Assembly (NCBI RefSeq): GCF_002250055.1
Contig: NZ_CP018866.1
Location: 3,774,501 to 3,838,500 of the forward strand
Reading direction: 5' to 3'
Origin: Sutcliffiella cohnii
GTDB taxonomy: Bacteria; Bacillota; Bacilli; Bacillales; Bacillaceae_I
Length of the DNA: 64,000 nt
Of the stretch, positions 1 to 9,257 are shown piece after piece. The position numbers and the translations under genes were made by a program. Position 1 is the first letter of the stretch; every line of letters starts with the position of its first letter. The notes beneath the pieces were generated by a model that was not told the origin of the DNA, made no database searches, and saw only the letters and a program-made list of their open reading frames with translations.

Positions 1-528
1 CCACAGTTGTTTAATTAACAATGTATGATTGATATTGTCAAAGAAACCTTTAATATCAATATCTACAACATAATGAAGTTTTGAATGGTTCACAAGAAAT
101 TGAACTCTTGCCATTGCATGATGAGTAGACCGTAAAGGTCTGAACCCGTAACTATGGTTGTAGAAATGAGCTTCCGCAATTGGCTCTAGCACTTGTTTAA
201 AGCACTGTTGAATGATTCTATCAAGGATACATGGAATGCCTAGAGGTCGCATTTTGCCATTATCTTTTTCTATTAGTTTACGTCTTACCTTCTTCGGTCG
301 ATAATTCTTGAGCTGTCTCTGTATTTCTTCTATTAATTCGTTCTCGGGTCGTTTCTCAATATCTAAGATGGTTTTCCCATCTGTACCTGGGGTCTTCGAC
401 CCTTTGTTTGACTTAATTGTTCGATACGCTAATAAAATATTATTCCTTGACGTGATAATGTCGTATAGACACTGGAATGTTTCTTTATTTTTAGCTCGTT
501 GATGTAAGTCTGTAAAGGTGTCGGTCAT
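1..528 (-). CDS. ltrA: group II intron reverse transcriptase/maturase, N-terminal part (runs off window)
   Basis: Reading the minus strand from ATG at 528 gives 176 codons open to the window edge. The protein has the reverse transcriptase opening of group II intron maturases: a KGSKTPGTDG stretch, then RPLGIPCILDRIIQQ (RT block 2) and YGFRPLRSTHHA (RT block 3), ending inside the VVDIDIKGFFD block that carries the first catalytic Asp. These proteins splice and mobilise their own intron. The C-terminal half, with the YADD motif, maturase domain and endonuclease, lies outside the window, so intactness cannot be judged. It is encoded inside the intron RNA that runs upstream to about 1275. Confidence 0.9.
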   Translation of the reverse strand, partial: MTDTFTDLHQRAKNKETFQCLYDIITSRNNILLAYRTIKSNKGSKTPGTDGKTILDIEKRPENELIEEIQRQLKNYRPKKVRRKLIEKDNGKMRPLGIPCILDRIIQQCFKQVLEPIAEAHFYNHSYGFRPLRSTHHAMARVQFLVNHSKLHYVVDIDIKGFFDNINHTLLIKQLW

Positions 529-1275
529 ACCATAATAATCCCAATATCGTAGAGCTTGCACTGTGGCATCATTCCTTTATGAATTGATGTTCCCACATTC
601 TTACCCGACCGGTGCAATGCACGTTTGAAAAATAATTATTAACTATCGTCAGACTTGGGGCTATTCCTCCACCTTCATTACAAAGCTTTCATCAGTCATA
701 CCCCTACCCTCATAAGGACAAATGCATTTCACAGTAACACTTATAGCAACCGTTTCGGGTGACAGCCCTTGAATCAACGTTCCTTACTTTCCAAGTCCCT
801 CATAACCTAGCTATCCGTTCTAAACTTAGGTGCTTCCTGTAAGCCTGTGAGCTGGATACCGCCATTGTTCAGTATAATGTGTTTCATAGAAGCAATTTTT
901 ACTCCACATCACTCACCCCATCGTGAGATGGGACAATAGTTTCCTATTGTTCGTAACTTTAGACCCGTACGTTCGGAAGTTTGTCTGTTCTTTTCCACAA
1001 GAAAATTCTCACCATATATAGTTTTTCAGCCATCCGGCATATCCATTGGCATACCTTTTCCTTAAGGAACGGCTTCAGCCTTTGTTCTGCCGACTTCACC
1101 TGTGCTCCAGACCCCATAGTCTGTCAACTATGGCGCATGCAGGAATATTAATGGGGTAGTTTCAAAATACGTGGTTTTATCATTCCTACCCTCGGTTATA
1201 AAGTTAGGATTTCCGTAGAAATCCCTTGTCGTTTCACACATTAGCGCTTATGACAAAACTTGTCGCGCTACCCCG
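529..1275 (-). ncRNA. group II intron RNA, 5' domains upstream of the maturase gene
   Basis: About 750 bases without genes precede the maturase start on the same strand and are rich in short inverted repeats, as expected for domains I-III of a bacterial group II intron. The exact 5' splice site is uncertain: a GTGCG start fits near 1321, but that stretch also matches an intergenic repeat seen elsewhere in the island, so a boundary near 1275 is equally possible. Confidence 0.6.
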
Positions 1276-1342
1276 TTACTTCAACAAGAGAAAGGCGATA
1301 ACCTTTATTAAGCTATCGCACCCGTTTAGTTGAACAAGCACT
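1270..1342 (-). repeat. copy of the dispersed island repeat, beside the intron edge
   Basis: On the minus strand it carries CTTGTTCAACTAAACGGG followed by a GTGCGATA segment and a TTATCGCC segment. Similar strings occur near 2579-2655, 8350, 16111, 18193, 18934, 19782 and 20285. Here the repeat sits against the presumed 5' end of the group II intron. Confidence 0.5.
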
Positions 1343-1457
1343 TTCTCTTCTATTACAGTAATTTTCGAACTTCTAACTATATAAGTACAATATTAGTATT
1401 TTGAAATTTCTTAATGTTTAGTTTGGATTATGTTATACTTTTCCTTAGTGAAACAAG

Positions 1458-1545
1458 GAGGTACAAGTCCAATGGTAAAAAAATAATATGAGAAAATCTT
1501 AAATTATTTTAATAACATTAGAGTAAAACATGTAGATTTTCTCTT
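1458..1545 (+). promoter_or_regulatory. leader of the MBL gene: strong RBS, 4-codon frame, inverted repeat
   Basis: A consensus AAGGAGG is followed at normal spacing by an ATG, but the frame is only ATG GTA AAA AAA TAA. Downstream lies a perfect 10-bp inverted repeat, GAGAAAATCT near 1491 and AGATTTTCTC near 1532, ahead of the MBL-fold gene. A TATACT -10-like box lies near 1433. It could be an attenuator-type leader or the stump of a lost gene; nothing decides between them. Confidence 0.35.
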
Positions 1546-1581
1546 TCATAGAATGAATATATAGAAGAGAGGAAAAATAAC

Positions 1582-2430
1582 ATGTTAAATAAATTAAGTG
1601 ATACTATTTATTATTTATCCAATCAAGATGATAGAGAACGACCAACATTAGGACTGGTATGTGGTGACCGATATAGTCTAATAATAGATTCTGGTAATTC
1701 TCCTCAGCATGCTCAGGACTTTTTACTAGAAATTGAGAACCTAAATGTATCACCAGTTAAATATGTCGTTATTACCCATGCACATTGGGACCATTTTTTA
1801 GGTATGAATGAATTTGATGCAACAGTTATAGTTAATAGTCAAACAAACGAATCGATAAAAGAATGGAAAAATTTGTCCTATGACGATAGTTCACTACAAA
1901 AGTATGTAAATACTAATCAGATGAGTGCTATGTGTATGAAGATTATACAAACTGATATGCCAAACAGAGACTGTTTTAAGTTGAAATCTCCAGATGTAAT
2001 CTTTAAAAATAAATTAACTATTGATTTAGGTAATAAAATTTGCATTCTCGAAAGAATTAAGAGTACTCATACAGATGACTCTACTATCATATATATTCCT
2101 GATGAAAAAGTAATTTTTTTAGGTGATTGTGCATATGGTACAACCACAAATTCTTTATTTCATTACAAGCAATCATTGTTATTACCTATGATTAAAGACA
2201 TTCAAAAATATGATGCGGAAATGTTCCTACTTGGTCATGAATCTATCTGTGATTTAAATGAAATAAACATATATTGGGAAGAGTTAACAACAGCCAGTCA
2301 AGTTGTAAAGTCCACCTCACTGGAAAATGCGATAGAGTTCTTTAAGGCAGAAAATAAAAGGGACCCTAATGATAATGAATTATTTTTCATAAAAGCATTT
2401 GTTAATGACCTTATTATTCAGTCACAATAA
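1582..2430 (+). CDS. MBL-fold metallo-hydrolase
   Basis: 282 residues. The zinc-binding signature THAHWDH sits at about residues 64-70, with later metal ligands likely at the GDCAYG aspartate (about 181) and LLGHES histidine (about 218), as in metallo-beta-lactamase-fold hydrolases. The N-terminal PTLGLVCGDRYSLIIDSG strand is also typical. The family covers thiolesterases, lactonases, RNases and beta-lactamases; the substrate cannot be told here. No signal peptide, so probably cytoplasmic. Start ATG has a GAGAGGAA ribosome site. It stands alone between the group II intron and the IS elements, with its own terminator. Confidence 0.8.
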   Translation: MLNKLSDTIYYLSNQDDRERPTLGLVCGDRYSLIIDSGNSPQHAQDFLLEIENLNVSPVKYVVITHAHWDHFLGMNEFDATVIVNSQTNESIKEWKNLSYDDSSLQKYVNTNQMSAMCMKIIQTDMPNRDCFKLKSPDVIFKNKLTIDLGNKICILERIKSTHTDDSTIIYIPDEKVIFLGDCAYGTTTNSLFHYKQSLLLPMIKDIQKYDAEMFLLGHESICDLNEINIYWEELTTASQVVKSTSLENAIEFFKAENKRDPNDNELFFIKAFVNDLIIQSQ

Positions 2431-2463
2431 TTCTATAGAATACATTTATCAAATATAAACAGT

Positions 2464-2500
2464 AGCCATCTCATTAAAAATTGAATTGAGGTGGCTTTTA
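2464..2500 (+). terminator. rho-independent terminator of the MBL-fold gene
   Basis: AGCCATCTCA and TTGAGGTGGCT form a near-complete stem just after the MBL gene stop, followed by TTTTAATT. Confidence 0.7.
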
Positions 2501-2578
2501 ATTAGTCGATAATGATAAGCGTTTCTTAATAGAATTGCTTCGTTTTATTGTTCAAATGGGTATACAAATTCACCTTCT

Positions 2579-2655
2579 CTTGTTCAACTAAACTGATCCG
2601 TTAGTACAATAACACTTCTACAAAAAGCGCTAATCCCTTCTTGGATCAACACACC
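2579..2655 (+). repeat. copy of the dispersed island repeat
   Basis: Contains CTTGTTCAACTAAAC and AGCGCTAATCCCTTCTTGGA, close to the copies at 1270-1342 and 18193-18250. It lies in the roughly 330-base gene-free gap between the MBL gene and the helicase fragment, where nothing else is recognised. Confidence 0.45.
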
Positions 2656-2760
2656 CTTTACTTTAATAAGTATATTACTTTTTAATTTTATAGATTAAAA
2701 ATAATCCCAGTATCAACGTTATTATTCCAATTGATAAATACCATCCTTTTCCGTCATAAG

Positions 2761-3088
2761 CTAAATAAATAAGTAACTCCCAAAGATTTTTCGGTCCTGA
2801 TATCGTGGGGTCACTACTTGGAAATGCATTGGTTGATTATATGTAATCGTCTGATATGGATCACCAATTTTTTGAAAAATATTAATCTCTGTTCCAAAAA
2901 TATCTTCTAGTAATATAGTGCCTGCTGGTGTTGTATCTTGAAATTCATCCAGAAAAACATATTTAAACCGGTTCCTAAGCATTTCCTTAAAACGGTTTTC
3001 CAGTAAAAAGATACTTGAAAATAAAAACGTATCATCGTGTGTTAGAAACCCCTGTATCTTTCTAGAAACCTTTGCTTCTATCATTTGC
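2761..3088 (-). pseudogene. UvrD/Rep-type helicase fragment cut by an IS21-family insertion
   Basis: The fragment contains YVFLDEFQDTTPAG (Walker B, DEFQD) and QKIGDPYQTI (helicase motif III-like), both hallmarks of superfamily 1 UvrD helicases. It has no start of its own: the insertion sequence begins at 3089. Beyond the other end of the insertion, 8237-8194 on the same strand continues the frame with residues KEFTTDWDKFESYKVQ before an in-frame stop. What remains is a short internal piece lacking Walker A and motifs IV-VI. It is similar in kind to GajB at 26 kb and may derive from a second defence locus. Confidence 0.75.
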
Positions 3089-3148
3089 TGTAACCGTCAA
3101 GTAGAATTAAACAGTTTTTCACAATTAATTTTAAACAGTTTCCCACAA

Positions 3149-3932
3149 TTAAGATTCAACAGTTTGATTTTTCCCTTCGAATATTGTTTTTCTGTATTTC
3201 ATCCTAATACTGTCCCCATCACTATTAAATGCTACAACTTCACTACGATGTAAGAGACGATCCTAAAATTGCATTTGTTAAAGTAGGGTCTCCTAAAAAC
3301 TTACCCCACTCACCTGGCCCCTTATTGGATGTTAAAATAAATGCTGTTTTATCATATAAATCATAAATAAACTGGAAGAAAAGGTTTGCCTCTACCGTTT
3401 CATAAGTCATGTACATAACATCATCTATAATGATTAAATCTGAATTTATAATTCTCTTATAACGTGTTTTAGATTTATTAATATACTCCCTAGATTTCAG
3501 AACATATATTAACTGACTCATTGAAATGAAGGAAACCTGATAGCCTTTTTCAACAGCGTGTATTCCTAAAGCTATAGATAAATGAGTTTTGCCTACTCCC
3601 GTCGGCCCCATCATAATTAATGTAAAACATTCCTCAATCCAATTGAGTTCTTTTAATACATTTAATTGTTTTTCTCCAATGGCAGTCTGTTCTTCAAGAT
3701 TATAACTTTCAAATGTTAGATTCTCGGGAAATTCAGCCCATTTCATCAATCTTTCATTATTCTTTTTTTCCCTACAGCCCATTTCATAACTCAATACTTC
3801 GTGTATAAACTCGTGGTAAGTCCAGTTTTTAGATTCAGCTTGTCTAAGTATATTTGGTAATTCTTTTGCCGTCTCTGCGAGACGCAGAGTACGGCATTTA
3901 TCCTGTAATATTTCATAAGGTTGATTCATCAT
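3149..3932 (-). pseudogene. istB: IstB-like helper ATPase of the outer IS21 element, frameshifted near its C-terminus
   Basis: AAA+ ATPase that partners IstA in IS21 transposition. Walker A is GPTGVGKTHLS, Walker B LIIIDDVMY. The frame runs to a premature stop at 3243, after the residues NAILGSSLTS. If one base near 3262 is removed, the usual continuation DRLLHRSEVVAFNSDGDS follows and the frame ends at 3149, giving 260 residues, the same length as the inner element's IstB. Its start ATG directly follows the istA stop at 3929. Confidence 0.85.
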
Positions 3933-4484
3933 TTAGTACCTCCAGCCAATACTTTTAAATGAATATCTTCAGTACGTTCTGGTGCTGTTATGTCTTTATA
4001 TTTTTCATTAGGCAGCCCCGCTATATCAGGTTTCTTTTGGCTCTGTATGGAAAGTGAATACGCAATATCTCTAAAGTCATTTGCACTAGTCATGTTTAAT
4101 TTTTTCATCTCCAATAAAGCCTGTTCGCTAAAGCTAGGGTACTTTTTGATGGAACCTTGAATTACGTTTAACTGATCAACTAAATGACGCGGGTACCGTT
4201 CTTTTAATTTAAGAATCAACCATTCTATTCTTTCTTTGTCATCAAACACATCTTTTATTTGTCTTATCAAAGTCTCTCTTTTATTAATACTAAATTCACG
4301 ATGAGATGGATCTGATATGATTAATCCTTTTCCTGAAGAAACTCGATGCTTCGCTATTGTTCCTCCAGTTTGTTTTAGTTTTATTACTAAATTTTCCCCT
4401 TCTAAGAAAACGTATGCGATATTGGGAGAGTCAGGTCTATATGTACCATTTGGTACACTATAACGATTACCTTCGTAGCGAATT
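3929..4484 (-). pseudogene. istA: C-terminal part of the outer IS21 transposase IstA
   Basis: Reading on from the insertion edge gives YEGNRYSVPNG, the conserved segment after the DDE core of IstA, then the C-terminal region to a stop at 3929, with a likely frame slip near 4370. Joining this to the half at 8050 across one copy of the ACATT duplication restores the frame (IHKDIN-VIRYEG). It is therefore the severed tail of one gene. Confidence 0.8.
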
Positions 4485-4591
4485 ACATTGTCCTTGTATA
4501 AATGCTAACTTAAGAATGTACAAAAATGATTATTTAAAAATGTACAGCTTTGATAAGTTAATGGATAATATTCTAGAGGTGAAAGAATATT

Positions 4592-5881
4592 ATGCATATG
4601 CAAATCAGTGTTAATACAGATATTGAAATTAAGAGTTTAGCAGACTTACCAAAATTAAAATTATTAATGGAGAGCTTAAAGATGAAAATCAATAAGAGTA
4701 AATTGGCCCGGGATATGGGTGTAGATCGGAGGACGATTGACAAATATCTAAAGGGATATAAGCCGAAAAGCACTCGTAAAAGAACATCAAAAGTGGATGA
4801 ATACTATGAGGTCATAAAGTTGCTTCTGTCAGAAGGATCCATTCAAAAATTTTATTACAAGAGAGTTCTATGGCAATACTTGAAAGATAATCATGGCTTA
4901 GATTGTGGACAATCAACTTTTAGAAAATACATATCCAGTAAATCGGAATTCCAAAGTTATCTTAAATCAGAGAAGCGTAAGAGTACAGTTAGTGAAGTGG
5001 TCCGTTTTGAAACACCACCAGCAGAACAAGCGCAATTAGATTGGAAAGAAAATATTCGCTATATTACAAAAGACGGGGAAATCCTATATGTGAATGTATA
5101 TGTATTATTACTTTCCTATTCAAGGTTTCGTACATACAACCTATCAATCTCTAAGTCTCAAAGTATATTATTGTCATTCCTTACGGAAAGTTTTGAGGCA
5201 TTTGGAGGAGTGCCGAAAACCATTCTGACAGACAACATGAAAACGATTATGGACGAACCTCGAACAGAATATCAAAAAGGAAAAGTAAACGAGAAATTTT
5301 TTCAATTTTCTAAGGATATGGGATTTGAAGTAAAGCCCTGTATCGCTGGGAGACCGAGGACAAAAGGAAAAGTAGAATCACCAATGAAACTACTTGATGA
5401 AATTCACGCATATCAAGGAAAGTTTGATTATGAAGAGCTTTATCAATTTGTCCAAAAGTTATGTGATCGTATTAACAATAGCTATCATCAAGGAACAGGA
5501 AAAATCCCAATACTAGCAATAAATAAAGAAAGAAATCTCCTATCCCCATTACCACATGAACGAATAAGAGATTCCTATAGAATTGATCATACACCTGTAA
5601 AAGTAAATCCGTCTAATATGGTTACTTACAAATCCAATCAGTATTCAGTCCCACCTGGATACATCGGAAAAACGGTTCGTTTACAAGTATATGACAACCA
5701 TATCTTTGTTTATTATAACACGGATTTAATTGTCCAACACCCTATTCGCCAGTCAAAAATTAATTACAAGCCGGAGCATTACGCTGATACATTAGCAAGA
5801 GGACTACCGTCCTCTACGAATATAGAAGAACTGGCAATGAAAAACTTAGAGGCAATTAATGAGGTGTATAAAAATGAATAG
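4592..5881 (+). CDS. istA: IS21-family transposase IstA (inner element)
   Basis: 429 residues. An N-terminal helix-turn-helix (KSKLARDMGVDRRTIDKYL, about 36-54) is followed by the DDE integrase core: Asp in AQLDWKE, Asp in ILTDNMKT and Glu in TKGKVESPMK. The C-terminal YKSNQYSVPPGYIGK segment is the conserved IstA tail. It cuts and joins element ends together with IstB. The stop overlaps the istB start by the shared ATGAATAG, so the pair is translationally coupled. Length is normal for the family. The start ATG lacks a clear ribosome site; a second ATG two codons on is equally possible. Confidence 0.92.
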   Translation: MHMQISVNTDIEIKSLADLPKLKLLMESLKMKINKSKLARDMGVDRRTIDKYLKGYKPKSTRKRTSKVDEYYEVIKLLLSEGSIQKFYYKRVLWQYLKDNHGLDCGQSTFRKYISSKSEFQSYLKSEKRKSTVSEVVRFETPPAEQAQLDWKENIRYITKDGEILYVNVYVLLLSYSRFRTYNLSISKSQSILLSFLTESFEAFGGVPKTILTDNMKTIMDEPRTEYQKGKVNEKFFQFSKDMGFEVKPCIAGRPRTKGKVESPMKLLDEIHAYQGKFDYEELYQFVQKLCDRINNSYHQGTGKIPILAINKERNLLSPLPHERIRDSYRIDHTPVKVNPSNMVTYKSNQYSVPPGYIGKTVRLQVYDNHIFVYYNTDLIVQHPIRQSKINYKPEHYADTLARGLPSSTNIEELAMKNLEAINEVYKNE

Positions 5882-6641
5882 CAGCTATAACAAACTTGTA
5901 AAAAATTTAGAGTATTTAAAGTTAAAACAAATGGTCCTGCATCTCGATGAAACCATTGATTTTATGACCAAGAATGAATTGTCGTTTACAGACACTATGA
6001 TCAAACTGACGGACTATGAAATTGACATGAAGGAAGTAAACATGGTGAGGTCAATGGTAAAAGTCGGTGCATTTCCGCATTTTAAGGAAATAAAAGACTT
6101 TGATTTTGACTTTCAACCATCGATTAATAAACAACAAATCTTAGACTTTACTACCTTACGGTTTATTGAACAGAAAGAAAATATCGTTTTTTTGGGAACA
6201 AGTGGAGTAGGGAAAACTCATTTAGCAACAGCGATTGGAATCGCAGCTGCCAAGAAAAGAACGAGCACCTATTTTATTAAATGTAATGATTTAATTCTAA
6301 ATCTAAAAAAGGCGAAACTTGAAAATCGTTTAGAAACCAGGCTGAAACATTATGCGAAATACAAGCTACTGATTATTGATGAAATTGGCTACCTTCCAAT
6401 TGACGCAGAAGATGCCAAGTTATTTTTCCAGTTAATCGATATGAGATATGAACAGAAGAGCACTATTTTGACAACAAATGCCAGCTTCAAAACATGGGGT
6501 GAAATATTTCAAGACCCTAAAATAGCCAATGCCATTTTAGACCGTGTTCTTCATCACGCCACAGTGGTTAATATTATCGGCGACTCATATCGGTTAAAAG
6601 ATCATTTTAACAGGGAAAACAAAGTACAAGGAGATAAATAA
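5874..6641 (+). CDS. istB: IS21-family helper ATPase IstB (inner element)
   Basis: 255 residues from the ATG at 5874, chosen because GAGGTG lies seven bases upstream. AAA+ ATPase related to DnaC: Walker A GTSGVGKTHLA, Walker B LLIIDEIGYLP, sensor region TTNASFKTWGE, then ANAILDRVLHHA. It forms the target-selecting oligomer that activates IstA. It overlaps the end of istA by eight bases and appears complete. Confidence 0.92.
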   Translation: MNSSYNKLVKNLEYLKLKQMVLHLDETIDFMTKNELSFTDTMIKLTDYEIDMKEVNMVRSMVKVGAFPHFKEIKDFDFDFQPSINKQQILDFTTLRFIEQKENIVFLGTSGVGKTHLATAIGIAAAKKRTSTYFIKCNDLILNLKKAKLENRLETRLKHYAKYKLLIIDEIGYLPIDAEDAKLFFQLIDMRYEQKSTILTTNASFKTWGEIFQDPKIANAILDRVLHHATVVNIIGDSYRLKDHFNRENKVQGDK

Positions 6642-6642
6642 T

Positions 6643-6960
6643 ATGAGTGAAATGGTATTAGAGGCGATAAAATTCTTTCGGTCGTACGGAGTAAAATGTG
6701 ACGATGATGACAAATGGGTTCAGGAATGGTTGAATAGTGATCCAAGTAGAAAGGTTTCAAAAGAAGCCTTCTGTGAAGAAGACCTTTACGATTTTAATGA
6801 ATGGTGTAGATGGAAAGGCTCAGTATATGAAAAAGGAATAGATGATCAAACAAAGATTGAAAGATTATTAGAAGAAATAAATGAACTTAAGAGTGAAATA
6901 ATCGTTCTAAGGAAGCAAAATAATGAGTTAGAAGCTCGATTAAGGATGAATACTTTTTAA
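6643..6960 (+). CDS. small unknown protein carried by the inner IS21 element
   Basis: 105 residues, starting two bases after the istB stop behind AAGGAGATAAATA, so clearly part of the same operon. The last 35 residues form a likely coiled coil (IERLLEEINELKSEIIVLRKQ). No family recognised. IS21 elements normally carry only istA and istB, so this is a passenger or accessory protein. A terminator follows at once. Confidence 0.7.
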   Translation: MSEMVLEAIKFFRSYGVKCDDDDKWVQEWLNSDPSRKVSKEAFCEEDLYDFNEWCRWKGSVYEKGIDDQTKIERLLEEINELKSEIIVLRKQNNELEARLRMNTF

Positions 6961-6965
6961 CAACA

Positions 6966-6997
6966 GCTTCCCCCAATCTAACAAGGTTGGGGGAAAG
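6966..6997 (+). terminator. terminator of the inner IS21 operon
   Basis: CTTCCCCCAA and TTGGGGGAAAG form a strong GC-rich hairpin immediately after the third gene of the element. Confidence 0.7.
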
Positions 6998-7066
6998 AAA
7001 AAGTGTAAAAGTAACAAAAGTGTACATTCTAAAGTGAGCAAAAATGTACATTTTAACCTTGACATT

Positions 7067-8038
7067 TATATCCTTGTGTATAGTTCTTGTTATACTTGAT
7101 ATAAGAACATCTTTAAAGATGTAAGTACCAAAGACTTTCTTTAAGTGTTGCTTTTCCAGGGCGTGCACTTCGGAAGGTCTTTTTTTTGTATTATGATGTA
7201 CTTTAAAGTTACCAGTTCTTCTAAGCCATGCGTGGCTTGCACTATTCCAATCTGTAATGTTGTCAAAGATTCTATTTTTACTAAAGTTGTTTTTTACAAA
7301 TTTAACAACTTGTTCAATCTTTCCTTTGGATTCAGGATCACTCTTTCTACAGAGATAAATATTAAATTGCCGCGACTTCTGATAGTTTGTAAATTCAGCA
7401 GTTAAAATTAAGTCTCCTGCATTCTCGCTAACTGATATTAAAGCATCCTGATCATATACTATTTCTTCTGGCATCCCCTCAAAAAAATCAAAAGCATTTT
7501 CTTGCATCCTAATAACATCGGATGTTCTAAAAGGACGATCTAGCCACTCAACATATTTATATCGTGAATGAGATAGTATAAAAGCAATAAAATATAATCT
7601 CTTACTTTCTCCATAGGTATTCTTTACTTTGGTCTGACCAAAATCTACCTGTGCTTGTTTTCCCATTGGAAGTTCCGGAACTGCTGAATAGGTTCTTGGT
7701 ACACTTACTTTAGGTATATGATAGAATTCCCTAAGATCATTAACATAGTTTCTAACAGTATTTTCCGCCACATCTTTAACTAATAACTTTTCTTCTAGCC
7801 AATCATATGCTTGAGCACCGGTTAGATCAGGGTGTTCTCTCAACCATTCAAGCAACTTATCCCGAAAGGGATCTAATTTCTTTTCTCGAGATTTTAAAGT
7901 GTTTGAGAAATCTTCAAAGTCATCAGGTGACATTTTAAGATAATCTATAACTCTATTTCTTGATATTTTCAATTTCCTAGAGATTGCACTCTTTGAGAAC
8001 CCCTCCTTATAAAGTCGATGGATGTCTAAGTAATTCAT
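7067..8038 (-). pseudogene. istA: N-terminal part of the outer IS21 transposase IstA
   Basis: From ATG at 8038 (AGGAG upstream) the protein shows the helix-turn-helix (FSKSAISRKLKISRNRVIDYL) and the DDE core: Asp in GKQAQVDFGQ, Asp in EIVYDQDAL and Glu in SKGKIEQVVKF. About 325 residues of true IstA remain before the frame enters the inner insertion. The tail is at 3929-4484. It is divergent from the inner element's IstA. Confidence 0.85.
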
Positions 8039-8349
8039 GTAACGGTTCACTCCTAATTCCTCACTTTCAATGTACTACTCTCAGTATATTGAAAATGTTT
8101 AAGTATTTGGTGAACTGTTTATTCTTATTTGTGGAAATCTGTTTGTTTTTAGTTGGGGAAAACTGTTGATTCTAGTTTAGCGTTTACATTTGCACTTTAT
8201 AGCTCTCAAATTTGTCCCAATCAGTAGTGAATTCTTTTTAAAATTCAGTTCAAACCATATGGGATTAAAAGCCAGAAGTGGAAATTACGGAAAGCAAAAA
8301 TATGCTTGAAACGAATAATCAATGCATATTTTATCTCCTTTTTATGCTT

Positions 8350-8380
8350 ATATTGTTGAACTAACGGACGTTACTTTAAA
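8350..8380. repeat. short copy of the dispersed island repeat
   Basis: TTGTTGAACTAACGGACGTTACTT resembles the GTTAGTTGAA/GTTACTT blocks seen in the other copies. The surrounding 8240-8507 holds no gene that I can recognise. Confidence 0.35.
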
Positions 8381-8507
8381 TGGGATATTTCACAAAGTTA
8401 GAGTAGGTTGATATCTTTGTTGGGCAGTATGGTTGTACTGCTCAGCTTGCTTGAAGGATATGTCATTTAACTTCATGATACTAGCTAGATAGGAAAACTT
8501 AAAAAGG

Positions 8508-8782
8508 CTAATAGAACTCTAATAATTCTTGCAATGAAGCGTACAAGCCAAATATCTCTAACTTTTCCTTCAATTTTTCATAAAGTGCTTTAAGCAAATC
8601 ATCCTTTAATTTATTATCAGTAAGATGTATAGCCCTATGGCAATTAGGCCAAAGTGATACTATGTTCCCTCGAACATCTAAACTAAATTCAAACTCTTTT
8701 TGTTTACTTATCGGAATTAAATGATGGGCCTCCATAATATTTTCACCTGTATTTAACGCAATAAAAGTTATATGCTCCCGAT
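8508..8782 (-). pseudogene. HNH endonuclease fragment (C-terminal part)
   Basis: The readable part starts with MEAHHLIP and continues to LWPNCHRAIH, the His-His and Asn-His core of McrA-like HNH nucleases. The frame is open a little further upstream (EHITFIALNTG) but meets a stop near 8780 with no start or ribosome site, so the N-terminal DNA-binding part is missing. Full-length relatives are usually several hundred residues. Likely a decayed restriction-type nuclease. Confidence 0.7.
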
Positions 8783-8799
8783 TAACTCACATACAAAGT

Positions 8800-9257
8800 T
8801 TGCGTTTTGTAATGCTTTATATGCTATTCTTGGATCTCTTTTTATTATATTCGCATTCCTTTTATTGTACATTTTGGGAACAACCAGAGGGGTTTCAGGT
8901 GTTCTTTAGCCTTTTAACTCTTTATCATTTAACAAGGTTTGATACTTTGCATCGTCCTGTGTTTCTTCTATCTGTTGCAAAGTTTTCTTTTCCCTCTGCT
9001 TCTATTAACTTTATTTAATTTAACAATCCATATGAAGGTAGGTCCATTGTCCCGCACTAAATTAAGTTCTAGCTCTTCATCATCAATATTCTGTTTTAGT
9101 AAGTTTAAAAGTTCTTCAACCCATTCTAATATGTACGCCCGCTTTGATTTGTGTTTCACTCTAGGAAAATCGAAAGTTGAAAATGAAATGGATCTCGCAG
9201 GTTAATTTCAGAAAATATGTGGCACAGGGGTATTAATCTAGCCCTCCTAAATATCAA
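8800..9257. other. gene-free, probably decayed region
   Basis: Only short frames are seen. One minus-strand stretch, 9159-8968, encodes a plausible soluble segment (YILEWVEELLNLLKQNIDDE) but lacks a start and ribosome site, suggesting the remnant of a gene that I cannot name. Confidence 0.4.

Larger units (their letters stand above)
4490..7061 (+). mobile_element. inner IS21-family element with istA, istB and a third small gene
   Basis: Inserted inside the outer istA. The flanks are ACATT at 4485-4489 and at 7062-7066, and removing the element plus one copy rejoins the outer istA in frame. Both ends carry repeated AATGTACA sites (left near 4510-4555, right near 7020-7052), the multiple terminal repeats bound by IS21 transposases. 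About 2.57 kb. istA and istB look intact, so this copy may still be active. The boundary may shift by a base or two because the duplication and the tips overlap. Confidence 0.8.
3089..8188 (-). mobile_element. outer IS21-family element, itself interrupted by another IS21-family element
   Basis: Both ends show long related terminal repeats: TGTAACCGTCAAGTAGAAT at 3089 and, reversed, TGTAAACGCTAAACTAGAAT at 8188, each followed by repeated AACAG-type internal sites. The flanks are a 5-bp direct repeat, TTTGC at 3084-3088 and at 8189-8193, consistent with a target duplication. Inside are istA (split) and istB (frameshifted). It landed in a UvrD-type helicase gene. The element cannot move by itself now because both genes are broken. 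Confidence 0.85.

Noticed and set aside
308..502. Plus-strand 64-codon frame
   Set aside because: Antisense to the group II intron reverse transcriptase, which has clear family motifs.
1..1340. Diversity-generating retroelement or retron
   Set aside because: The reverse transcriptase motifs and the long structured 5' RNA fit a group II intron; no msr/msd or template repeat was seen.
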